A stretch of DNA of 8,471 nt, taken from Candidatus Poribacteria bacterium. Lineage in GTDB: Bacteria > Poribacteria > WGA-4E > WGA-3G. Of the stretch, positions 1 to 4,588 are shown in pieces. The position numbers were made by a program, and so were the translations under genes. Numbering within the stretch: position 1 is the stretch's first letter; each line of letters starts with the position of its first letter. The notes beneath the pieces were generated by a model that saw only the letters and a program-made list of their open reading frames with translations, had not been told where the DNA came from and ran no database searches. The stretch covers positions 1-8,471 of the forward strand of contig VXXH01000745.1 in NCBI GenBank assembly GCA_009835515.1, written 5' to 3'.

Positions 1-1609
1 GCATAAGTGCGGGCGAAATGTCCAATTTGTCAAGTTCCGCCTCAATCAAGACAAAATGTTGTGTTTCAGCAAGTGCTGCTTTCATGGCAGTATCAAATTC
101 GCCTTCCGTACGGACAGCAAATGCGCGTCCTGCGCCAAAGAGTTTCGGTACATGGGTGTAGTTCCAATTTTCTATATCGTTAAAGGGACCCTCAATAAAG
201 GGACGGATGGTGCCGTATCCCTGGTTGTTTAAAATCAGAACAATCGGATTAAGCCCATAGCGAATAGTCGTTGAGAGTTCGGTCCCGGTCATTTGAAATG
301 CCCCATCGCCTACGATGACAAGGGGTCGGGCTGTGGGTCTGCCGAGTTGGGCACCGATTGCGGCGGGAACTGCAAACCCCATTGAGGTGTAGTAGGCAAG
401 CGCAATAAAATCGGTACGTGCCGGAAGCCGTAAGTCTAAAGCCGCCCAGAGGCTGTCACCGATGTCAGGGATAACTGTCATGTCTTCAGACAGCAGGAGA
501 TTTAGGTGTTGGAACAGGCGTCGCATGGTAAGCGGCTCGTCGGGCATCATCTTGAAAGGTTCTGGCACTTCCATGACCCACTCCAAATCTATGTTCCCCC
601 GTTCATGGAGTTCCGGAGAATACAATCCATCAATAAAATCTTCAAAGGTGACATTTTCATAGGTAGAGTAGCCGACCGAAATTTTATCCGAGGTTGCGTA
701 TACCCGGCGACTGCGCTCCAAGTTTGCCGTGTAGATGACGAGGTTGACATCGGTCATAAATGCACCGAGGGTAATAAGACAATCGGAAGATTCAACGAGT
801 ACTGTGATTTCTTCCCTGCTCATCGCGCCGCCGTAAATACCTAAGTAGAGCGGATGAGCCTCTGGCATTACCGATTTGCCCAGCAGCGTTGTCACCACGG
901 GAAACTGTTTTTCTTCGGCAAGCTGGAGTAATTTGTTTTGGTAGCCGAATCTGTGGAGTTCCGCACCTGCCAAAATGACAGGATTTTCGCTCTGATTTAT
1001 GAAGGCAATTGCATTTGCTAAGGCAGCCTCTAATGTCTCCGGGTCACTCTGGCGGTCTCTCGTTGAAGGACGTTGGAAGAGTGTTCCGAGCATACCTACT
1101 CTATCCCGTGGCAGTTCAATGTAGCCCGGACGCTTGTGCCAATACACAGCGTCGAGTACTCTATCTATCTCGTTAAAGGCGGTAAAGGGTTCATCAAGGA
1201 GCGCGGATGCGACGGTTATCTCGTCATAAATACGTTGTTGTGTGTAGAAATCCTTACCTTTATGGTGCAAAAGTCCCTCTGTGTCACGCTCTTCTATCCC
1301 CGGGCTTCCGCTAATCACAATGAGAGGTGATTTTTCAGCGTAGGCGGCAGTAACAGCGTTGATCATCGATAGCCCACCAACCCCATACGTCACACATGCA
1401 GCTCCGATGCCTTTTGTCCGGGCATAGGCATCTGCAGCAAACCCGGCAGTTTCTTCGCGTGTCGTACCTATGTGTTGGATAGGGCTTTCCTCGATCATAT
1501 CGAAAAACTGCACTACATAATCACCGGGAACGCCAAAAATGTGATCAATACCGTAATATTGCAATTTTCTCAGAAGGTACTCACCGATAGTGATCTGTCC
1601 ATTTTGCAT
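1..1609 (-). CDS. Thiamine-diphosphate-dependent 2-oxo acid decarboxylase (phenylpyruvate/indolepyruvate/pyruvate decarboxylase group), 3' end cut by window
   Basis: Predicted to decarboxylate a 2-oxo acid to an aldehyde and CO2 using ThDP and Mg2+ in the cytoplasm. 536 residues are present; family members are about 550, so only a short C-terminus is missing. The pyrimidine-binding domain shows G29-D30, the ThDP-activating Glu in REETAG (E52), and the paired histidines LLHHKG (H115, H116). That pair marks the PDC/IPDC group and is not expected in acetolactate synthase. The pyrophosphate domain has GDG at 434-436 and NN at 461-462, the classic GDG-x(~25)-NN motif. The position equivalent to the catalytic Glu473 of Zymomonas PDC is Ile468, by gapless alignment of NNxGY...GP. 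From memory, Azospirillum phenylpyruvate decarboxylase has Leu there, so a phenylpyruvate-type or other bulky 2-oxo acid substrate is favoured over pyruvate. The ATG at 1609 has a near-perfect Shine-Dalgarno. It is probably the fourth gene of a minus-strand operon. The family is secure; the substrate is not. Confidence 0.9.
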   Translation of the reverse strand, partial: MQNGQITIGEYLLRKLQYYGIDHIFGVPGDYVVQFFDMIEESPIQHIGTTREETAGFAADAYARTKGIGAACVTYGVGGLSMINAVTAAYAEKSPLIVISGSPGIEERDTEGLLHHKGKDFYTQQRIYDEITVASALLDEPFTAFNEIDRVLDAVYWHKRPGYIELPRDRVGMLGTLFQRPSTRDRQSDPETLEAALANAIAFINQSENPVILAGAELHRFGYQNKLLQLAEEKQFPVVTTLLGKSVMPEAHPLYLGIYGGAMSREEITVLVESSDCLITLGAFMTDVNLVIYTANLERSRRVYATSDKISVGYSTYENVTFEDFIDGLYSPELHERGNIDLEWVMEVPEPFKMMPDEPLTMRRLFQHLNLLLSEDMTVIPDIGDSLWAALDLRLPARTDFIALAYYTSMGFAVPAAIGAQLGRPTARPLVIVGDGAFQMTGTELSTTIRYGLNPIVLILNNQGYGTIRPFIEGPFNDIENWNYTHVPKLFGAGRAFAVRTEGEFDTAMKAALAETQHFVLIEAELDKLDISPALM

Positions 1610-1726
1610 TATTAGCACCCCCTTTTACTATAGATGACCCAGAGTTCGAGGTTTCGGAGACCCACCGATGCTGCGAAACAGAAGGTCTTCGTGTTATACG
1701 ATGTTGTTTGGTTGTTAACGGCGTTG
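1610..1726 (-). other. Intergenic gap between phosphatase and decarboxylase, with competing weak hairpins
   Basis: This 117 nt non-coding gap holds GTTTCG (1651-1656) and CGAAAC (1674-1679), which pair around a 17 nt loop. A second, mutually exclusive stem is possible between TCGG (1654-1657) and CCGA (1665-1668). There is no U-tract, so this is not an intrinsic terminator. I see no convincing sigma-70 promoter: a TTAACA box has a TATAAC only 14 nt away, which is too close. The decarboxylase is therefore most simply read as the distal gene of the upstream operon. The hairpins could affect mRNA processing, but that is speculation. Confidence 0.3.
1616..1624 (-). promoter_or_regulatory. Strong Shine-Dalgarno of the decarboxylase
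   Basis: On the minus strand this reads AAGGGGGTG, one mismatch from the ideal AAGGAGGTG. It lies 6 nt before the ATG at 1609. It fixes the start and suggests the gene is translated independently of its upstream neighbours. Confidence 0.75.
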
Positions 1727-2398
1727 CTATCTTCGCACCGACTCTAAATTTAGCAACTCAGACACATCTTTAAGAACAGCATAAACGTCATAATCCTCGA
1801 AAACTGCTCGTGGCGTGACACCCGACAGCACAGCGATAAAGTCTATATTAGCCTGCTGTGCGGTTTTGGCATCGGTTACGCTATCTCCAACATAGAAGCA
1901 ATTTTGGCGGACACATTCCAATCTTTCAACTGCTGTCAGCAAACCCGTTGGGTTCGGTTTCTGATCAGACACATCTTCAAAACCGATGATGACTTCAAAC
2001 GCGTCCGTCAGCTGCTCCCGTCTGAGAACCGATTCGATCCGGTAACGATACTTCAGTGTAACAATACCGAGTCGAATGCTCAACTTCCGCAACGCTGCGA
2101 CGGTCTCTGGAACAATGTCGAAAAGTTCTGTCATGTCAGTCATCACTTCATCAGCGCGTTCAACGAACAGTCGTGTAAACGCATCAGTGTGCTGGACGTA
2201 TTCCTTCCCAACTAACATCACCAGGGCATCGGGTAGTGATAGACCGATTGTCTTCCGAATCTCATCATCCGCAGCGAGTGGAAGACCGAGTCTACCAAGC
2301 GCGAAGTTGATACATTCAATGACCCCCTCTGAAGAGTCTGCCAGCGTATAGTCAAAGTCAAAGATAATAGCTTGAACGGGCGGTTTCAATTGTCTCAA
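1727..2398 (-). CDS. HAD-superfamily phosphatase, phosphoglycolate-phosphatase-like
   Basis: Predicted cytoplasmic phosphomonoesterase of 223 residues, a normal size for the Gph/PGMB-like group with a C1 helical cap. Motif I is DFDYTLAD, with nucleophile D14 and acid/base D16. Motif II is Thr114 in GIVTLKY. Motif III is Lys147 in DQKPNP. Motif IV is GDSVTDAK, with D172 and D176. All catalytic residues are present. The cap lies between about residues 20 and 90. The start is TTG at 2398, overlapping the dehydrogenase stop in the sequence TTGA. No good Shine-Dalgarno precedes it, so translation by coupling to the upstream gene is likely. The substrate cannot be told from sequence. Context suggests a phosphorylated hydroxy acid or a by-product of the operon's pathway. 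Phosphonoacetaldehyde hydrolase is unlikely, because motif I is of the ordinary phosphatase type. Confidence 0.88.
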   Translation of the reverse strand: MRQLKPPVQAIIFDFDYTLADSSEGVIECINFALGRLGLPLAADDEIRKTIGLSLPDALVMLVGKEYVQHTDAFTRLFVERADEVMTDMTELFDIVPETVAALRKLSIRLGIVTLKYRYRIESVLRREQLTDAFEVIIGFEDVSDQKPNPTGLLTAVERLECVRQNCFYVGDSVTDAKTAQQANIDFIAVLSGVTPRAVFEDYDVYAVLKDVSELLNLESVRR

Positions 2399-3447
2399 AA
2401 CTCAAGTTCGGGTATCCCGACCTCCGCTGCAGTTTCTTGAATCTGTCGCCACGTTTCATCGTCGATAGGGATCCCCTCGCATAAACGATGCTCCGTTTGG
2501 CGTGCCTCAATCTCACCCGGTGTCAAAATTTCCTCGAATCCCGGTGCAGTCGGCGAGGCTTTCACGTGTGCGACGAGTCCGTCAACATGGTCATAAAAAT
2601 CGTCAAGTGGCGTAAAATTGGCGATGTCCAGTACAATCATCAAGACACCATTCTGGAGCCGCGTGTTTCCTGATCCACTACAGCCCGCGCCAGACAACGC
2701 ACCCCCCAAAATATCAATCATCAGACCAAGGGCGTACCCCTTGTGTCCGACGATCCCGCCGAGGGGTAACAATGCCCCCGGCGGAGATGCCAGCAAGTCT
2801 TGTGGGTTCGATGTCGGTTCACCTTCGCTGTTCATGAGCCAACCGAGTGGCACAGATTCCCCGCGATTCACCGCAACCCGAATCTTACCCTGTGCAACAA
2901 CGCTGCTTGTAATGTCAAGCAGAATCGGCTGGCCTTCGCGTGTCGGTGTGGCGATTGCAATGGGATTTGTTGCCAATCGTCCGTCTCGTCCACCGAAAGG
3001 AGCAACGTACAACGCAGTCCCACCAGCGTTCACCATCGTGATGCCTATCATACCGGCTTCGGCTGCCATCATCGGGTAGCTTCCGATCCGACCGATATGA
3101 TTGCAATTGTAGACACTGATTGCACTAACCGTGCTTGATTTCGCCTTCTCAATCGCGAGCGACATCGCTTTCTGTGCGATGACGTGTCCGAACCCCCAAT
3201 TGCCGTTAATGAGGGCATGTGAAGCGGATTCACGTTCAATCTCTATGGGCACCCCAGGCTGAATGAGCCCAGATGCTATGAGACCCATATACTGCGGAAT
3301 GCGGATAACGCCGTGTGAATCATGCCCCGCGAGGTTTGAAGCGACGAGCAGTTCGGCGATAATCGCCGCCTCATTACTCGGAACACCTCCGGCTTCAAAA
3401 ATGTCGGCAGTGATCTTTTGTAACTGTTCTTTTCTGAAACTTGGCAT
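2395..3447 (-). CDS. Ldh_2-family NAD(P)-dependent 2-hydroxy acid dehydrogenase (malate/L-lactate/sulfolactate/ureidoglycolate type)
   Basis: Predicted to oxidise a 2-hydroxy carboxylate to a 2-oxo acid, or the reverse, with NAD(P). The 350 residues match the Ldh_2 (MdhC/ComC/AllD) family, whose fold is unrelated to classical lactate and malate dehydrogenases. Typical motifs are present: GHDSHGVIR (41-49, conserved H45 and R49), NHIGRIG (116-122, conserved H117), TNPIAIATP (160-168), DITSSVVAQGKI (178-189) and GHKGYALGLMIDILGGALSG (234-253). The ATG at 3447 has only a weak GA-rich Shine-Dalgarno. The gene starts 69 nt after the dioxygenase and its TGA overlaps the phosphatase start, so cotranscription is likely. 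In this operon it could make the 2-oxo acid used by the downstream decarboxylase. Malate, lactate, sulfolactate and ureidoglycolate specificities cannot be separated by eye. Confidence 0.9.
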   Translation of the reverse strand: MPSFRKEQLQKITADIFEAGGVPSNEAAIIAELLVASNLAGHDSHGVIRIPQYMGLIASGLIQPGVPIEIERESASHALINGNWGFGHVIAQKAMSLAIEKAKSSTVSAISVYNCNHIGRIGSYPMMAAEAGMIGITMVNAGGTALYVAPFGGRDGRLATNPIAIATPTREGQPILLDITSSVVAQGKIRVAVNRGESVPLGWLMNSEGEPTSNPQDLLASPPGALLPLGGIVGHKGYALGLMIDILGGALSGAGCSGSGNTRLQNGVLMIVLDIANFTPLDDFYDHVDGLVAHVKASPTAPGFEEILTPGEIEARQTEHRLCEGIPIDDETWRQIQETAAEVGIPELEF

Positions 3448-3516
3448 ATAGTTCTCGGTTCTCTGTATCCTATATCAAGCAGTCGCGATGCGGAGGGTAC
3501 GTCCCTACCGTATCTA
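3448..3516 (-). other. Short intergenic hairpin between dioxygenase and dehydrogenase
   Basis: This 69 nt spacer contains AGGG (3494-3497) and CCCT (3503-3506) around a TACGT loop. An alternative pairing is GGTA (3496-3499) with TACC (3506-3509). The stems are only 4 bp and no T-run follows in either direction, so it is not a terminator. It may be a remnant of a dispersed intergenic repeat or a weak mRNA structure between two operon genes. Confidence 0.25.
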
Positions 3517-4302
3517 TTATGCTGCGTCGAATAGCGATGGAAAGTGACGATACGGATCGGCGGGTTCACGGAAGAGGATCTTTTGACGCTCCGTTAATGC
3601 TATATCCTCTGGTATTGCAACACGCCGTGAAGTCCAGGCGATATGTGAGACACAATATTTGTAGAGCAGTGACCGGCGTTGATGTTTTCCGTTCCACGCC
3701 GCGGTGCCGTGTGTCAATGCCTCGGTAAATAGAATTGCTGAACCCGCGGGGGCTTTCGGAATAACGACACAATGCGCATTTTCGGGTGAAGCTGCTATCT
3801 GTTGTGGCAACTTATAATTGCTTTTGTGGCTGCCCGGAATACAGCAAAACCCTCCATGTTCGGGGCCAGTATCCGCGAGATTCCATGTCACAACGACGAA
3901 CCCGTTGGGGATCTCGTTGTCTCGGAATGAATAGTATTCACCGGGGTGTGCTTTTGCTGTTGGTGATGTTGCACCGTAATCGGCGTGCAGTCCACCTCTC
4001 GGCATACCATTCTCCATATACATACCGTAAATCCGGTCGAGCCGAAAGCAGTCACCTAACCGGAATTGGAGTATCGGCATAATCTTGGGGTGGTCAAGCA
4101 GATTGCAAAACGGTTTTCCCCACTGCAGAAAACCGGATCCATCTGGCGCGCTCCCAAATCTTTGGACCTTTCCGGGTGTGGGCAGTTGTTGCGCGTCAAT
4201 GCGTTCATTGAGGGCTGCGAGTTCGTCTGGATTCAAGACATTTTCGATGACGAGGTAGCCTTGCACGTCAAAAAGATACTGTTGTAACTGTAGATCGCTC
4301 AT
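3517..4302 (-). CDS. Phytanoyl-CoA dioxygenase (PhyH) family Fe(II)/2-oxoglutarate oxygenase
   Basis: Predicted cytoplasmic non-haem iron oxygenase that couples 2-oxoglutarate decarboxylation to hydroxylation of an organic substrate. The 261 residues are typical of bacterial PhyH proteins. The iron triad is visible: HADYGA gives H106 and D108, and THGTAAW gives the distal H198. R209 or R210, about 11 residues further on, would bind 2-oxoglutarate. The N-terminal QQYLFDVQGYLVIENVL and the GGFCCIPGSHKSNY segment (150-163) are also characteristic of PhyH. ATG at 4302 follows AGGAGAG with 7 nt spacing. It is the first gene of the minus-strand cluster and has a promoter about 75 nt upstream. The family covers substrates from acyl-CoAs and ectoine to phosphonates and natural products. 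Nothing here identifies one. Confidence 0.92.
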   Translation of the reverse strand: MSDLQLQQYLFDVQGYLVIENVLNPDELAALNERIDAQQLPTPGKVQRFGSAPDGSGFLQWGKPFCNLLDHPKIMPILQFRLGDCFRLDRIYGMYMENGMPRGGLHADYGATSPTAKAHPGEYYSFRDNEIPNGFVVVTWNLADTGPEHGGFCCIPGSHKSNYKLPQQIAASPENAHCVVIPKAPAGSAILFTEALTHGTAAWNGKHQRRSLLYKYCVSHIAWTSRRVAIPEDIALTERQKILFREPADPYRHFPSLFDAA

Positions 4303-4309
4303 GAGTTGA

Positions 4310-4316
4310 CTCTCCT
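4310..4316 (-). promoter_or_regulatory. Shine-Dalgarno of the PhyH gene
   Basis: AGGAGAG on the minus strand, 7 nt before the ATG at 4302. It supports that start over downstream alternatives. Confidence 0.7.
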
Positions 4317-4329
4317 ATTATCTACAGGT

Positions 4330-4357
4330 TTCAAATTTAACCGTGAAATAGTTTGAA
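4330..4357. promoter_or_regulatory. Inverted repeat TTCAAA-N16-TTTGAA in the operon leader
   Basis: TTCAAA (4330-4335) and TTTGAA (4352-4357) are perfect inverted repeats with an AT-rich centre. A nested TTTCA/TGAAA pair (4329-4333 and 4344-4348) adds symmetry. It lies between the predicted transcription start and the Shine-Dalgarno of the dioxygenase, where a repressor site or RNA stem would act. In AT-rich sequence, arms of this length can arise by chance. Confidence 0.3.
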
Positions 4358-4372
4358 TAGCCGTTGATAGCC

Positions 4373-4401
4373 AATTTAGCACATGGGTCGGACTTTGTCA
4401 A
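4373..4401 (-). promoter_or_regulatory. Sigma-70-like promoter of the dioxygenase operon
   Basis: On the minus strand a perfect -35 box TTGACA (4396-4401) is followed, after exactly 17 nt, by TAAATT (4373-4378; 4 of 6 match to TATAAT). The predicted transcript begins near 4366, giving a leader of about 64 nt before the dioxygenase ATG. It is the only good promoter seen upstream of the four-gene cluster. Confidence 0.6.
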
Positions 4402-4433
4402 ACATATTATGCATTTGTGGCGTGTGGATGCCC

Positions 4434-4449
4434 TATACCGTGCAGTATA
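4434..4449. promoter_or_regulatory. Imperfect palindrome TATAC-N6-GTATA in the divergent region
   Basis: Perfect 5 bp arms (4434-4438 and 4445-4449) flank CGTGCA. It is about 33 nt upstream of the dioxygenase -35 box and 77 nt upstream of the WD40-gene -35 box. That is a plausible place for an activator or shared regulator. No regulator gene is in the window, and chance occurrence cannot be ruled out. Confidence 0.28.
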
Positions 4450-4525
4450 AAAGTGGGATTGCCCATTTTTGTGCAGGTTCTCTGTTTTGAAGTTGGAAAT
4501 AATAGTATATTCAGCGGTTCGGGTG

Positions 4526-4553
4526 TTGGCATATAAATTGCATCCGTTATGAT
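4526..4553 (+). promoter_or_regulatory. Sigma-70-like promoter of the WD40-dockerin gene
   Basis: TTGGCA (4526-4531, 5 of 6) and TATGAT (4548-4553, 5 of 6) are separated by 16 nt. The start of transcription would be near 4560, just ahead of the Shine-Dalgarno at 4571. The leader is therefore short, about 30 nt. Confidence 0.65.
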
Positions 4554-4570
4554 AAGCGTTCATCACTTGA

Positions 4571-4578
4571 AAAGGAGG
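4571..4578 (+). promoter_or_regulatory. Shine-Dalgarno that fixes the GTG start of the WD40 gene
   Basis: AAAGGAGG lies 10 nt before the GTG at 4589. The resulting N-terminus is a good signal peptide, so the GTG start is well supported although no ATG is nearby. Confidence 0.8.
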
Positions 4579-4588
4579 CACTCCGCGT

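Noticed and set aside
506..844. Plus-strand open frame of 112 codons
   Set aside because: It lies wholly antisense to the decarboxylase, whose motifs are unmistakable. It is a shadow frame.
1..1609. Acetolactate synthase as identity of the first gene
   Set aside because: The paired histidines in LLHHKG and the NNxGY...FNDIxNW segment belong to the PDC/IPDC group, and no acetolactate synthase small subunit is nearby.
2618..3079. Plus-strand open frame of 153 codons
   Set aside because: It is antisense to the dehydrogenase, and its proline/serine-rich composition is that of a complementary-frame artefact.
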